DNA from: Variovorax sp. PBL-E5
GTDB taxonomy: Bacteria > Pseudomonadota > Gammaproteobacteria > Burkholderiales > Burkholderiaceae_C
Direction of reading: 5' to 3'
Assembly: GCF_901827185.1 (NCBI RefSeq)
Contig: NZ_LR594671.1
Span: 4,676,001 to 4,740,000 of the forward strand
Length of the DNA: 64,000 nucleotides
Position 1 is the first letter of the stretch. Every line of letters begins with the position of its first letter. The notes beneath the pieces were generated by a model. It was given only the letters and a program-made list of their open reading frames with translations, was not told the DNA's origin and ran no database searches. Both the position numbers and the translations under genes were made by a program. Below are positions 45,951 through 56,449 of the stretch, piece after piece.

Positions 45951-46040
45951 AACACCGCGGATCCGGCTCTGCCGGTCCGCCGGTGTTGCCCCCGGTAGGG
46001 GGTTGGCGAAGCGACACGAAGTGCGCGAAGCCTGGGGGCG
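45951..46040. repeat. Probable dispersed intergenic repeat with hairpins
   Basis: The stretch downstream of ruvB holds an imperfect inverted repeat with ends AACACCG and CGGTGTT, then CCCCCGGTAGGGGG (45989-46002), and ends GCCTGGGGGCG. Sequences of this kind, CCCCC-loop-GGGGG followed by GGCGAAGCGACACGAAGTG, are recalled as common intergenic repeats in Comamonadaceae. It may act as a terminator for ruvB. Only one copy is in the window, so the repeat status rests on memory. Confidence 0.5.
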
Positions 46041-46043
46041 AGC

Positions 46044-47096
46044 TCAGTTAAACATGTCGCCATCGCGCTGCGGCGGCGCGACACCCAGATGGCGGTACGC
46101 GGCCAGCGTGGCGATGCGACCGCGCGGTGTGCGCTGCAGATAGCCCTGCTGGATCAGGTAGGGCTCGATCACGTCCTCGATGGTTCCCGATTCCTCGCCG
46201 ATGCTGGCCGCGATGTTGTCCAGCCCGACCGGCCCGCCGTCGAAGCGGTGGATCACGGCTTCGAGCAGCTTGCGGTCCATCAGGTCGAAGCCCTGCGGGT
46301 CGACGTCGAGCATCGCCAGCGCCTTGTGCGCAACCTCTTCGGTGATGCGTCCGTCGCTCTTCACCTGCGCATAGTCCCGCACGCGCCGCAGCAGCCGGTT
46401 GGCGATGCGGGGCGTTCCGCGCGAGCGTCGCGCGATCTCGAAACCGCCGGCCGCGTCCGTCGGCACCGCCAGCAGTCCGGCACTGCGGTGCACGATGCGC
46501 GCCAGCTCTTCGGGCGTGTAGAACTCGAGCCGCGCGACGATGCCGAAACGGTCGCGCAACGGATTGGTCAGCATGCCGGCGCGCGTGGTGGCGCCGACCA
46601 GCGTGAAGGGCTGGAGATCGAGCTTGATGCTGCGCGCGGCCGGGCCTTCGCCGATCATGATGTCGATCTGGTAGTCCTCGAGCGCGGGGTAGAGGATTTC
46701 CTCGACCACCGGCGACAGGCGATGGATCTCGTCGATGAAGAGCACGTCATTGCGCTCGAGGTTGGTGAGCAGCGCGGCGAGGTCCTTCGGCTTCTCGAGC
46801 ACCGGGCCCGAGGTCTGGCGCAGGTTCACGCCGAGCTCGGCCGCGATGATGTGCGACAGCGTGGTCTTGCCCAGCCCCGGCGGCCCGAACAGCAGCACGT
46901 GGTCGAGCGCCTCGCCGCGCTGGCGGGCGGCGCCGATGAAGATCTCGAGCTGCTCGCGCACCTTGGCCTGGCCGACGTATTCGTCGAGCAGCTTGGGGCG
47001 CAGCGCCCGCTCGATCGCTTCCTCGTTGGGCGAGGCAGGCGCGGCGGACACCACGCGTTGCGGGGCCGGTGCGAAGTCGTCGGTCTGGATGGTCAT
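46044..47096 (-). CDS. ruvB: Holliday junction branch migration DNA helicase RuvB
   Basis: A 350-residue AAA+ ATPase, normal length. Walker [10 protein letters not shown] is at residues 71-79, Walker B FIDEIHRL around D122-E123, sensor sequence [18 protein letters not shown], and a C-terminal winged helix ending near [17 protein letters not shown]. With RuvA it drives branch migration in recombinational repair. Here it is separated from ruvA by a small gene on the opposite strand, so the usual ruvAB co-transcription is broken. Confidence 0.97.
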   Translation of the reverse strand: MTIQTDDFAPAPQRVVSAAPASPNEEAIERALRPKLLDEYVGQAKVREQLEIFIGAARQRGEALDHVLLFGPPGLGKTTLSHIIAAELGVNLRQTSGPVLEKPKDLAALLTNLERNDVLFIDEIHRLSPVVEEILYPALEDYQIDIMIGEGPAARSIKLDLQPFTLVGATTRAGMLTNPLRDRFGIVARLEFYTPEELARIVHRSAGLLAVPTDAAGGFEIARRSRGTPRIANRLLRRVRDYAQVKSDGRITEEVAHKALAMLDVDPQGFDLMDRKLLEAVIHRFDGGPVGLDNIAASIGEESGTIEDVIEPYLIQQGYLQRTPRGRIATLAAYRHLGVAPPQRDGDMFN

Positions 47097-47191
47097 GGCA
47101 GGTCGGGCTGAGCGCGCAGTTTAGTCGGCTGGGCGGCCTCGGCCGGCGCCGCCGCGCGCGCTGGCAGAATGCTGCGCCGAGAAAGAATCCC

Positions 47192-47623
47192 ATGAGCGAG
47201 AACGACCGGGCACTCTGTGCCGCCGCTGCGAGCCTGTTGCGCGCCAGCGCCGTGATGGCGGCCTGCGGCCTGGGCCTGAGCTGCGTGTCCCTGCTCGTGC
47301 TGGCGCTGACCGCGCGTTCGCTGCCGGCGATCTCGTGCATGGGCTTCGGCGCGACGATCGTCATCGGCGTCTTCGAGCGCTACCTCGCAGCGCGGCTGCG
47401 CTTCGACGGCGGGCTGCTCGAGAGCCTGGCCACCGGCACCATCACGTCGATGCCTGCGCTGGACAGCGCCACGCACCGCCTCGGCCTGCGCTTCACGTCC
47501 AATGCCTCTCGCACGCTCGAAGAGCGCGTGCAGGATGCGCGTCAGCTGATCCAGCGCCACGGCATCGTGATCGCATGCCAGGGTGCGATGTTCCTGCTCG
47601 CGCTGCTCACGCAGGACCTCTGA
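47192..47623 (+). CDS. Small membrane protein of unknown function
   Basis: A 143-residue hypothetical with three hydrophobic stretches: about 18-42 (AVMAACGLGLSCVSLLVLAL), 44-63 (ISCMGFGATIVIGVF) and 124-140 (IVIACQGAMFLLALL). Between them is a mixed segment with TITSMPALDSATHRLGLRF. No family recognised. It lies between ruvB and ruvA on the opposite strand and is convergent with ruvA, ten bases apart. Coding status is supported by G/C-rich third positions. Confidence 0.65.
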   Translation: MSENDRALCAAAASLLRASAVMAACGLGLSCVSLLVLALTARSLPAISCMGFGATIVIGVFERYLAARLRFDGGLLESLATGTITSMPALDSATHRLGLRFTSNASRTLEERVQDARQLIQRHGIVIACQGAMFLLALLTQDL

Positions 47624-47632
47624 CGCGCAGGT

Positions 47633-48205
47633 TCACTTGGCCAGCGCGCGCAGCGCCAGCTTGATCCCCTCGCCCACCGGCACGTCCTTCGGCAGCGCCT
47701 TGAGCGAGGCGGCGGCCTCCTTGTCGCTGTAGCCGAGCGCGATCAGCGCCTGCAGGATGTCGGCCTGCGCATCGGTGGCGGCGTGCGCGGGCAGCGGAAG
47801 CTCGGCACCCAGCTTGCCCTTGAGTTCGAGCAGGAGGCGTTCGGCGGTCTTCTTCCCGATGCCGGGAATCTTCACCAGCCGCCCCGCTTCCTGCAGCGTG
47901 ATGGCCTGTGCGAGTTCACCCACGCTCATGCCGCTGAGCACGCCCAGTGCGGTGCGCGGCCCGACGCCCGAGATCTTGATCAGCTGGCGAAAAGCTGCGC
48001 GCTCCGCGGCAGTACCGAAGCCATAGAGGATCTGCGCATCCTCGCGCACCACGAAGTGCGTGAGCAGCGAAACGCGCTCGCCGCTCGCCGGCAGGTTGTA
48101 GAAAGTGCTCATCGGCACGTCGACCTCGTAGCCAACGCCATGGCAGTCCACCACCACCTGCGGCGGATTGCGTTCGGCCAGGATGCCGGTGAGTTTGCCT
48201 ATCAT
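47633..48205 (-). CDS. ruvA: Holliday junction DNA helicase subunit RuvA
   Basis: A 190-residue RuvA with the N-terminal OB-fold ([11 protein letters not shown] ... [10 protein letters not shown]), two helix-hairpin-helix motifs ([17 protein letters not shown] and [19 protein letters not shown]) and the flexible C-terminal domain III that contacts RuvB ([20 protein letters not shown]). RuvA tetramers clamp the four-way junction. The ATG at 48205 lies only about 30 bases from the probable phoH start on the opposite strand, so their promoters must overlap coding sequence. Confidence 0.96.
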   Translation of the reverse strand: MIGKLTGILAERNPPQVVVDCHGVGYEVDVPMSTFYNLPASGERVSLLTHFVVREDAQILYGFGTAAERAAFRQLIKISGVGPRTALGVLSGMSVGELAQAITLQEAGRLVKIPGIGKKTAERLLLELKGKLGAELPLPAHAATDAQADILQALIALGYSDKEAAASLKALPKDVPVGEGIKLALRALAK

Positions 48206-48237
48206 GGGTGCCCTTCTCGCTCTTGAATGAAATCCGC

Positions 48238-49185
48238 GTGATTCTGCGACACACCTTCGCCCCACCCAACAACACGCGCCTCGGCCACCTCTGCGGGCCG
48301 CTCGATGCGCACCTGCGGCGCATCGAGGAAGCGCTCAACGTCAAGATCGCGCATCGGCACGAGCAGTTCAAGATCGACGGCCCCAAGGTCAATGCGCAGC
48401 GCGCGATGGAGGTGCTGCAAGCGCTCTACGAAATTGCGCAGCGGCCGATCGATGCCGCGGTCGTCCAGCTCACGCTGGCAGGCGACGGCGCGATGGACGA
48501 AGCGCCCGACGGCGCCATCACGCTCGCCACGCGCCGCACCGACCTGCGCGCGCGCACGCCCAATCAGAGCGTCTACCTGCACAACATCGCGAACCACGAC
48601 ATCACTGTCGGCATCGGCCCGGCCGGCACCGGCAAGACCTACCTCGCCGTCGCCTGCGCGGTCGACGCGCTGGAGCGCAGTGCGGTGCAGCGCATCGTGC
48701 TGACGCGGCCCGCGGTCGAAGCCGGCGAGCGGCTCGGCTTCCTGCCCGGCGACCTCACGCAGAAGGTCGACCCGTATCTGCGGCCGCTCTACGACGCGCT
48801 GTACGACCTCATGGGCTTCGACCGGGTGCAGAAGGCCTTCGAACGCAACGCCCTCGAGATCGCGCCGCTGGCCTTCATGCGCGGGCGCACGCTCAACAAC
48901 GCCTTCGTGATCCTCGACGAGGCCCAGAACACCACGCCCGAACAAATGAAGATGTTCCTCACGCGCATCGGCTTCGGCGCCAAGGCCGTGGTGACGGGCG
49001 ACGTGAGCCAGATCGACCTGCCCAAGACGCAGTTGAGCGGGCTGGTCGATGCCGAACGGGTGCTGCGGCGCGTCAACGGCATCGCGATCACGCATTTCAC
49101 CAGTGCCGACGTGGTGCGGCATCCGCTGGTGGCGCGCATCGTCGACGCCTACGACAACGCCCGCAAGCGCACCGCAAGGCATTGA
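48238..49185 (+). CDS. ybeZ: PhoH-like ATPase (YbeZ)
   Basis: A 315-residue PhoH-family P-loop ATPase. Walker A GPAGTGKT lies at residues 127-134 and Walker B is [20 protein letters not shown]. The start chosen is GTG 48238, giving [10 protein letters not shown], which matches the usual beginning of this family; the frame is open to a GTG at 48208. The gene is followed two bases later by ybeY, the standard ybeZ-ybeY order linked to rRNA maturation and ribosome quality control. Confidence 0.92.
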   Translation: MILRHTFAPPNNTRLGHLCGPLDAHLRRIEEALNVKIAHRHEQFKIDGPKVNAQRAMEVLQALYEIAQRPIDAAVVQLTLAGDGAMDEAPDGAITLATRRTDLRARTPNQSVYLHNIANHDITVGIGPAGTGKTYLAVACAVDALERSAVQRIVLTRPAVEAGERLGFLPGDLTQKVDPYLRPLYDALYDLMGFDRVQKAFERNALEIAPLAFMRGRTLNNAFVILDEAQNTTPEQMKMFLTRIGFGAKAVVTGDVSQIDLPKTQLSGLVDAERVLRRVNGIAITHFTSADVVRHPLVARIVDAYDNARKRTARH

Positions 49186-49186
49186 C

Positions 49187-49639
49187 ATGGCACTCGCCGT
49201 TCTTTCGCTGTCGCTGCAGTTCGCGCGCTTCAAGGGCGTGGACCGCCACCGCGCCGCATTGCCGCGGCACAGCGTCGCACGCTGGGTCCGCCACGCGCTT
49301 GACCGCGATGGGGAGATCACCGTGCGCATCGTCGATGCCGAAGAAGGCCAGCGGCTCAACCGCGAGTTCCGCGGCAAGGACTACGCGACCAACGTGCTGA
49401 CCTTCGACTATGCGCAGGAGCCCGTGGTGATGGCGGACCTGGTGCTGTGCGCGCCCGTGGTGGCGAGCGAGGCCAGGGCGCAGCGCAAGACATTGGCGGC
49501 GCACTACGCGCACCTGCTGGTGCACGGCACGCTCCATGCGCAAGGCTGGGACCACGAGACCGGCGAGGAAGACGCCGAGGCGATGGAAGCGCGCGAGATC
49601 GAGATCCTCGCCGGACTCGGGATCGCGAACCCTTATTGA
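49187..49639 (+). CDS. ybeY: Endoribonuclease YbeY
   Basis: A 150-residue metalloendonuclease needed for 16S rRNA 3' end maturation and 70S quality control. The zinc signature is [11 protein letters not shown] near residues 117-127, with the family's usual tyrosine replaced by tryptophan. [15 protein letters not shown] is the conserved substrate segment. It directly follows the PhoH-like gene and ends 26 bases before the convergent dtd gene. Confidence 0.95.
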   Translation: MALAVLSLSLQFARFKGVDRHRAALPRHSVARWVRHALDRDGEITVRIVDAEEGQRLNREFRGKDYATNVLTFDYAQEPVVMADLVLCAPVVASEARAQRKTLAAHYAHLLVHGTLHAQGWDHETGEEDAEAMEAREIEILAGLGIANPY

Positions 49640-49665
49640 ACGGCGCGTGAGCGGCGCGCCAGCCG

Positions 49666-50099
<434 letters not shown>

Positions 50100-50103
<4 letters not shown>

Positions 50104-51041
50104 GGCGCGTCCTCGCGTTGCGTGGCGCGGGCTTCCATGCCGAGCGGCAGCAGCTGGATGGTCACGCGCAGGCCGGGCACGGCATCCATCAGAGCCTGCT
50201 CGACCGCATCGCGCAAGCCGGCCGCGCGCTGCAGCGACCAGTCGCCGGGCACATGCATGTGCAGGTCGGCAAAGCGGCGCTGGCCGGCACGGCGGGTGAC
50301 GATGTCGTCGAAACGCAGCTGCGGCCCTTCGGGCACCCTGGCCAGGAATCGATCCAGCGTGGCTTGCAGCAGTGCCAGCGTTTGCGGATCGAGCGCCGCG
50401 TCCATCAGCCCCTGCGACGAGCGCCAGACCAGCTTCGCGCCTTCGCGCACGATGTTCAGCGCGATGCCGATCGCGAGCACCGGATCGAGCCAGAGCCAGC
50501 CGGTCAGGGCGACCGCCACGATGCCGACCACGACCGCGGCAGAGGTCCAGACGTCGGTGACCAGATGGCGCGCGTCCGCTTCGAGGGCGATGGAGCGATG
50601 GCTTCGCGCGGCCCGGAAGAGCACAACGGCCAGGGCGGCATTGAAGCCCGAGCTGACGATCGACAGCGCCAGCCCCCAGCCGAGTTGCTCAAGCGGCTGG
50701 GGCGACAGCAGCCGCACCACGGCCGCCCCGAGGATGGCGATGGCCGCGGCGATGATCAGGATGCCTTCGAAGCCCGACGAAAAGTACTCGGCCTTGTGGT
50801 GGCCGTAGGGGTGGTCCGTGTCGGGCGGCCGCGCGGCGATCGTGACCATCGCCAGCCCGAAGGTGGCGCTGGCCAGATTCACGAAGGATTCCATGGCATC
50901 CGAGATCAGGCCCATGGAGTTCGTCACGTAGCCGGCCCAGCCCTTGAGCGCGATCGTGACCAGCGCGACCGCGATGGACACCCGCAGCAGCGCCGAAGGA
51001 CTCCATGCGCCGCGTGGCGAGGGGCGATCGGCAGCGGACAC
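50100..51041 (-). CDS. Cation diffusion facilitator family transporter
   Basis: A 313-residue inner-membrane metal exporter with about six helices in residues 15-200 and a cytoplasmic C-terminal domain of the ferredoxin-like CDF type ([17 protein letters not shown]). Metal-site residues occur in SDAMESF near residue 48 and [14 protein letters not shown] near 75-88. CDF proteins exchange Zn, Fe, Mn or Co for protons; the metal cannot be decided here. It overlaps dtd by four bases and lies 15 bases downstream of tyrS. Confidence 0.9.
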
Positions 51042-51056
51042 GGGCGGCGCCGCGGC

Positions 51057-52289
51057 TCAGCTCAGATGGACACGCGCGAACTTGCGCTTGCCGACCTGTA
51101 CGACGTAGCTGCCGGCGGACAGCTTGAGCGCCTTGTCGCTGACCACGCCCGAATCGATGCGCACGCCGCCGCCTTCGATCAGGCGGTTGCCTTCCGAGGT
51201 CGAGGGCGCAAGCCCGGCCTGCTTGAGCAACTGCGCAATGCCCAGCGGCGCACCTGACAGCGTGAGCTCGGGGATTTCGTCGGGCACGCCACCCTTGCTG
51301 CGGTTGATGAAGTCCTGCTCGGCTGCGTCGGCGGCGGCGGCGCTGTGAAAGCGCGCAGTGATTTCCTTGGCGAGCGCGACCTTGGCGTCCTTCGGATTGC
51401 GGCCGGCCTCGACTTCGGCCTTGAGTGCCTCGATCTCTGCCAGTGACTTGAAGCTCAGCAACAGGTACCAGCGCCACATCAGCATGTCGGAAATCGACAG
51501 CACCTTGGCGAACATGGTGTTCGGATCCTCGCTGATGCCGATGTAGTTGTTCTTGCTCTTGGACATCTTCTCGACGCCATCGAGCCCTTCCAGCAGCGGC
51601 ATGGTGAGTATGCACTGCGGTTCTTGGCCATATTCCTGTTGCAGATGGCGCCCCACCAGCAGATTGAACTTCTGGTCGGTCCCGCCCAGTTCGAGATCGG
51701 ACTTCAGCGCCACCGAGTCGTAGCCCTGCATCAGCGGATAGAGGAATTCGTGGACCGAGATCGACTGGCCGGCCTTGAAGCGCTTGCTGAAGTCGTCGCG
51801 CTCCATCATCCGCGCCACGGTGTATTTGGCCGCGAGCTGGATCATCCCGCGTGCACCGAGCGGGTCGCTCCATTCGGAGTTGTAGCGGATCTCGGTCTTC
51901 GAGGGGTCGAGCACCAGGCTGGCCTGCCGGTAGTAGGTCTGGGCGTTGGCCTCGATCTGCTCGCGCGTCAAGGGTGGCCGGGTGCTGTTGCGGCCGGACG
52001 GGTCGCCGATGGTGGTCGTGAAGTCGCCGATCAGGAAGATCACGGTATGCCCGAGATCCTGCAGCTGGCGCATCTTGTTGAGCACCACCGTATGGCCGAC
52101 GTGGATGTCGGGCGCCGTGGGATCGAGGCCCAGCTTGATCCGCAGCGGCGTCCCGGTCGCCTCAGAGCGCTGCAGCTTGCGCACCCACTCGTCCTGGGGC
52201 AGCAGTTCGTCGGTCCCACGGAGTGAAATTTCGAGAGCTCGTCCTACAGCGTCGGACAGACTTGTGGATGTAACAAAATCGGGGTTCAT
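51057..52289 (-). CDS. tyrS: Tyrosyl-tRNA synthetase
   Basis: A 410-residue class I synthetase. The HIGH-type motif is HVGH at residues 63-66, KMSKS at 241-245, and a C-terminal S4 RNA-binding domain starts near residue 345 ([21 protein letters not shown]). The KMSKS form places it in the TyrZ-like group common in beta- and gammaproteobacteria. ATG 52289 is supported by the start MNPDFVTS; a TATA-rich stretch at about 52322-52330 could serve divergent promoters for this gene and the peptidase. Confidence 0.96.
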   Translation of the reverse strand: MNPDFVTSTSLSDAVGRALEISLRGTDELLPQDEWVRKLQRSEATGTPLRIKLGLDPTAPDIHVGHTVVLNKMRQLQDLGHTVIFLIGDFTTTIGDPSGRNSTRPPLTREQIEANAQTYYRQASLVLDPSKTEIRYNSEWSDPLGARGMIQLAAKYTVARMMERDDFSKRFKAGQSISVHEFLYPLMQGYDSVALKSDLELGGTDQKFNLLVGRHLQQEYGQEPQCILTMPLLEGLDGVEKMSKSKNNYIGISEDPNTMFAKVLSISDMLMWRWYLLLSFKSLAEIEALKAEVEAGRNPKDAKVALAKEITARFHSAAAADAAEQDFINRSKGGVPDEIPELTLSGAPLGIAQLLKQAGLAPSTSEGNRLIEGGGVRIDSGVVSDKALKLSAGSYVVQVGKRKFARVHLS

Positions 52290-52446
52290 TGGCTTTTCTG
52301 GCTGTTTTCTCTATGGCCGAAGCTATACTCAGCCCGACTTTCAAGCGTCGAATTCTAAGCGGCGCTTTTTTCCGCACCGCCCTGCCGCCCGTTCGACACG
52401 GCCCCTCGCAGCGCGGATTTGCAGAACCTGAGCTGGAATTCGAAGT

Positions 52447-53802
52447 TTGAGTCTGATCAACGGCATTCTTGTCGCGGAGGAGCTATTTGCTTCTCGCGTG
52501 GCCTACACGTTCCGAACGTACCCCAGGCAAATCACCGCGGTGATCGCCTCGTTGCTGTTGACGGCCGGCGGCGGCGCGTTCGCCGTCGCCTCGCTCGGAC
52601 CGGATGCGGCCAAGCTGCCCGTCAAACAGGTTTTCGAGGCCGTGACGCCGTTGCCTGTCGCCGATCAGATGGAGGCACTCGACAACCACAACTTCACGCT
52701 GTTCCGTACGGAAAGCACGCGTTCGAGCGACACGGCCGAAGCGCTCCTCGGCCGGCTCGGAATCGCCGACCCGGCGGCGGCGGCTTTCGTGCGCGCCAAT
52801 TCCGACGCCCGTGCCGCCTTGCTCAGCCGCCCGGGCCGCACCGTGACGGCGGAAGCCACGCAAGAGAACACCCTGCTGAAGCTCAGCGCGCGCTGGATTC
52901 CCGATGGCGACGGCAACTTCAAGCGCCTCATCGTCGAAAAGGCCGGCGCCGGTTTCAGGGTGCGCAGCGAAACCGACGCGCTGACGCCCGGCACCCGCCT
53001 GGCGAGCGGCGTGGTGCGCAGCTCGCTCTTCGCAGCCACCGACGACGCCGGCATTCCCGATGCGGTGGCGGGCCAACTGGCCGACATCTTCTCCGGCGAC
53101 GTCGACTTCCGCACCTTGCGCAAGGGCGATCGCTTCGCGGTCGTCTATGAAACCTTCGATGCCGACGGCCAGTCGCTGCGCACCGGCCGCGTGCTGTCCG
53201 CCGAGTTCGAGACCAACGGCAAGCTGCACCAGGCGCTGTGGTTCCAGGAATCCGGCCAGAAAGGCAGCTATTACCGCCCCAACGGCGACAGCCTGCGCCA
53301 TGCCTACCTGAGTTCACCCGTCGAGTTCTCGCGGGTGTCGAGCGGCTTCGCGATGCGCCTGCATCCGATCCTCAACACCTGGCGCCAGCACCACGGCATC
53401 GACTTCGCGGCGCCCACGGGCACGCCGGTGCGCGCCGTGGGAGACGGCTCAGTGGAATTCGCCGGCACGCAGAACGGCTACGGCAACATCGTGATCCTCA
53501 AGCACGGCCACAACCAGGAAACCGCGTATGCGCACCTGAGCCGCATCGACGTCAAGGTCGGCCAGAGCATCGCGCAGGGCCAGACCCTGGGCGCGGTCGG
53601 CATGACCGGCTGGGCGACCGGCCCGCACCTTCATTTCGAATTCCGCGTGAACGGCGAATACGAAGACCCGGCCACCATCGCGCAACAGGATGGCGGCACG
53701 CCGATCGCGGCGGCCTCGCGGCCTGCGTTCGAGCGCATGGCGGTCGCGACGCGCGCGGAGTTGTCCGCCGCATTCTCCGTGGTCCAGGCCAGCGCGGACT
53801 GA
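52447..53802 (+). CDS. M23-family murein endopeptidase (MepM-like)
   Basis: A 451-residue zinc peptidase acting on peptidoglycan cross-links in the periplasm. An N-terminal membrane anchor or signal (ITAVIASLLLTAGGGAFAVA) is followed by an OapA/LysM-like middle domain and the M23 domain with zinc ligands H316 and D319 (HHGID) and the HLHFE motif at 394-398. The TTG at 52447 gives MSLINGI, the usual start in related species; ribosome binding is weak. It precedes anmK by 30 bases, linking murein cleavage with recycling. Confidence 0.9.
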   Translation: MSLINGILVAEELFASRVAYTFRTYPRQITAVIASLLLTAGGGAFAVASLGPDAAKLPVKQVFEAVTPLPVADQMEALDNHNFTLFRTESTRSSDTAEALLGRLGIADPAAAAFVRANSDARAALLSRPGRTVTAEATQENTLLKLSARWIPDGDGNFKRLIVEKAGAGFRVRSETDALTPGTRLASGVVRSSLFAATDDAGIPDAVAGQLADIFSGDVDFRTLRKGDRFAVVYETFDADGQSLRTGRVLSAEFETNGKLHQALWFQESGQKGSYYRPNGDSLRHAYLSSPVEFSRVSSGFAMRLHPILNTWRQHHGIDFAAPTGTPVRAVGDGSVEFAGTQNGYGNIVILKHGHNQETAYAHLSRIDVKVGQSIAQGQTLGAVGMTGWATGPHLHFEFRVNGEYEDPATIAQQDGGTPIAAASRPAFERMAVATRAELSAAFSVVQASAD

Positions 53803-53832
53803 ACGCCGGCCTGAACTTCTTCGACCCCGCAG

Positions 53833-54945
53833 ATGGCTGACCTCTTCATCGGCCTGATGTCCGGCACCTCGCTGGATGGCGTCGATGGCGTGCTGGCGGA
53901 TCTCTCGGGCGATCGGATCGATGTCCAGGGGCATGCCGCAGCACCCTTTCCCGTCGGCCTGCGCGCCGAACTGATGGCGCTCAACGCACTGGGCGGCGAC
54001 AACGAACTGCACCGTGCCGCCCTGGCCGGCAACGGGCTCGCGCGGGTCTATGCCGACGTGGTGGCGCAATTGCTCGCCGAGACCGGCACGAGCGCCAAGG
54101 CGGTCGTGGCGATCGGTGCGCACGGCCAGACCGTGCGACACCGTCCCGGCGAATTCGACGACGTCGGCTACACCCTGCAGATCAACAATCCGTCGCTGAT
54201 CGCCGAGCTCACCGGCATCGAAGTGGTGGCCGATTTCCGCAGCCGCGACCTTGCTGCGGGCGGCCAGGGTGCACCACTGGTCCCCGGCTTTCATCGGGCG
54301 CTGTTCGGACGCGACGACCAGGCCGTCGCCGTGCTCAACATCGGCGGCATCTCGAACCTGAGCCTGCTTCCGGCCGGCCGTGGCACCGTCCGCGGCTTCG
54401 ACTGCGGCCCCGGCAATGCGCTGCTCGACCACTGGTGCCAGAGCCACATCGGCAAGCCCTTCGATACGTCGGGCGAGTGGGCAGCCAGCGGCCGCGTGCT
54501 GCCTGAACTGCTGTCGCGTCTGCTGGCCGAAACCTACTTCGCCAAGTCACCGCCCAAGAGCACGGGCCGCGATCTCTTCAATCCCGACTGGCTGGCCGCG
54601 CATCTGGGAACCTCGAAAGCCAACCCGGCCGACGTGCAGGCGACATTGGCCGAACTCACCGCCACCATCTGCGCCACCGACCTGCAACGCCACGGCGCCG
54701 ACAGCCAGGTGCTGATCGTCTGCGGCGGCGGCGCGCTGAACGACCACCTGCTCGCCCGCCTGCAGGCCCTGCTTCCCGCGCTGCAAGTGATCTCGTCCGC
54801 GGAGCGCGGCCTGCCGCCCCAGCAGGTCGAGGCCGCCGCGTTCGCCTGGCTGGCGCGCAGCACGGTGCGGCGAGAGGCGGGCAATCTCGCCAGCGTCACG
54901 GGCGCGCGCGGCGCGCGGGTGCTGGGCGCGATCTATCCCGCCTGA
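53833..54945 (+). CDS. anmK: Anhydro-N-acetylmuramic acid kinase
   Basis: A 370-residue sugar kinase that hydrolyses and phosphorylates 1,6-anhydro-MurNAc during murein recycling. It has the family opening LFIGLMSGTSLDGVDGVL, GAHGQTVRH, VLNIGGISNLS, DCGPGNALLD and VCGGGALNDHLL, all expected ATP and substrate segments. Length matches the family. It follows the M23 endopeptidase gene and is convergent with the MFS transporter gene. Confidence 0.96.
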   Translation: MADLFIGLMSGTSLDGVDGVLADLSGDRIDVQGHAAAPFPVGLRAELMALNALGGDNELHRAALAGNGLARVYADVVAQLLAETGTSAKAVVAIGAHGQTVRHRPGEFDDVGYTLQINNPSLIAELTGIEVVADFRSRDLAAGGQGAPLVPGFHRALFGRDDQAVAVLNIGGISNLSLLPAGRGTVRGFDCGPGNALLDHWCQSHIGKPFDTSGEWAASGRVLPELLSRLLAETYFAKSPPKSTGRDLFNPDWLAAHLGTSKANPADVQATLAELTATICATDLQRHGADSQVLIVCGGGALNDHLLARLQALLPALQVISSAERGLPPQQVEAAAFAWLARSTVRREAGNLASVTGARGARVLGAIYPA

Positions 54946-54968
54946 TTTCCCCACCGCGCCTCAGCGCC

Positions 54969-56387
54969 TCAGCCCTGCCCCGACACCTCCGGTTGCCCCG
55001 GCGGGACGGCGCGCGCCTCCGGCGGAAGATGCCAGAAGATCAATGCAGAGGCCAGGGTGACCAGTCCCATGCTCGCGAATGTCGCCTGGAACGCATGCAG
55101 GGTCGCGACCGGCGTTGCGCTGCCGAAGATGTCGGCATAGCCGGCCAGGACGGCGCTGGCGGCGGCCACGCCGAGGCTCATCGCCAGCATCTGCACCATC
55201 GATAGAAGGCTGTTGCCGCTGCTTGCCATGCTTTCGTCCAGGTCCTTGAGCGTGATCGTGTTCATGGCGGTGAACTGCAAGGAATTGAACGCGCCGAAAG
55301 CAATCAGCTGGACAAAATGAAAGGCCACATGCTGGCCGGGGGCCATCAGGCCGAAACTCGCCATCGACAAACCCACCAGAGAGGTGTTGGCGACCAGCAC
55401 CCTGCGGTAGCCGTAGCGCATGATCAGCGGCGTCGTGAGGCGCTTCATCGCCATGCCCGCCAGCGCGATCGGCAGCATCGTGAGCCCGGCCCGCAGCGGC
55501 GTGTAGCCCAGGGACACCTGCAGCAGCAGTGGGACCAGGAATGGCATGCACCCGCTGCCCAGCCGGGAGAACAGATTTCCCAGCAGGCCGATGCTGAGCG
55601 TCGGGATCCCGAACAGCGAAGGCTCGAACAACGGATCGGGACGGCGCATCGCATGCAGCCAGTACGCCGTGATGCTCGCGAAGCCGAAGACCAGCAGCAC
55701 CAGCACGCCGACCTGCCGCAGTCCCAGTTCGGACACGCCGTCGAGCGAGAGCGAGATCGCCACCATGCCGAAAGCCAGCATGGCATAACCCGCACCGTCG
55801 AAGCGCCGCTGGAAGGCCCCGCGCAGATCGGGCATCACCTTGAGCGTCGCGATACAGCCCGCCAGACCCACCGGCACATTGATCAGGAAGATCCAGTGCC
55901 AGGACGCGTACTGCACCAGCCACCCGCCCAGGGTCGGGCCGAGCAGCGGGCCGATCAGGCCCGGGATCGCGACGAAGCTCATCGCCGAGAGAAATTCCAC
56001 GCGCGGCACGGTGCGCAGCAGCGCCAGCCTGCCAACCGGCAGCAGCAGTGCCCCGCCCATCCCCTGGACCACCCGCGCCGCCACCAGTTGCCCGATATTG
56101 CGCGACATGGCACACAGCACCGACCCGAGCACGAACAACACGATGGCCGAGAAGAAAATCCGTCGCGTGCCGAAGCGATCGGCGATCCATCCCGATGCGG
56201 GGATCAGCATCGCCATCGTGAGCGCATAGGCCACCACGACCGACTGCATGCGCAGCGGGCTTTCGCCCAGGCTGGCCGCCATGGCGGGCAGCGCCGTGTT
56301 GATGATGGTGGCGTCCAGCGTCTGCATGAAGAAGCCGACGGCGACGAGCCACAACAGGCTTTTGCGCGGGGAACTCGAGGTGTTCAT
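54969..56387 (-). CDS. MFS multidrug efflux transporter, DHA2 (14-helix) family
   Basis: A 472-residue major facilitator with the DHA2 motifs GFFMQTLDATIINTALP (helix 1), GWIADRFGTRR (loop 2-3) and GPTLGGWLV (motif C). It exports drugs or organic solutes by proton antiport. ATG 56387 is chosen; an in-frame TTG at 56408 lies in the T-tract of the erpA terminator and is rejected. No ribosome site is obvious. No regulator gene adjoins it. Confidence 0.88.
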   Translation of the reverse strand: MNTSSSPRKSLLWLVAVGFFMQTLDATIINTALPAMAASLGESPLRMQSVVVAYALTMAMLIPASGWIADRFGTRRIFFSAIVLFVLGSVLCAMSRNIGQLVAARVVQGMGGALLLPVGRLALLRTVPRVEFLSAMSFVAIPGLIGPLLGPTLGGWLVQYASWHWIFLINVPVGLAGCIATLKVMPDLRGAFQRRFDGAGYAMLAFGMVAISLSLDGVSELGLRQVGVLVLLVFGFASITAYWLHAMRRPDPLFEPSLFGIPTLSIGLLGNLFSRLGSGCMPFLVPLLLQVSLGYTPLRAGLTMLPIALAGMAMKRLTTPLIMRYGYRRVLVANTSLVGLSMASFGLMAPGQHVAFHFVQLIAFGAFNSLQFTAMNTITLKDLDESMASSGNSLLSMVQMLAMSLGVAAASAVLAGYADIFGSATPVATLHAFQATFASMGLVTLASALIFWHLPPEARAVPPGQPEVSGQG

Positions 56388-56406
56388 GGAAAGAGCGACG
56401 GGCAGC

Positions 56407-56428
56407 AAAAAGCCGCCCGAAGGCGGCT
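56407..56428 (-). terminator. Rho-independent terminator of erpA
   Basis: Stem AGCCGCC with loop TTCG (minus strand) followed on the minus strand by a run of Ts (AAAAA at 56407-56411 on plus). It lies 22 bases past the erpA stop. Confidence 0.82.
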
Positions 56429-56449
56429 TCCTGGCAACGACTCATGGCA

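Noticed and set aside
49640..49665. Possible terminator between ybeY and dtd (GGCGCG and CGCGCC arms)
   Set aside because: Short stem, no T-run and GC-rich background make it indistinguishable from chance.
52322..52330. A TATACT/TATAGC stretch as a firm divergent promoter of tyrS and the M23 peptidase
   Set aside because: No convincing -35 hexamer at 16-18 bp on either strand, so it is mentioned only as a possibility.
56388..56408. A TTG start seven codons upstream for the MFS transporter
   Set aside because: The TTG lies in the T-tract of the erpA terminator, so the ATG at 56387 is used.
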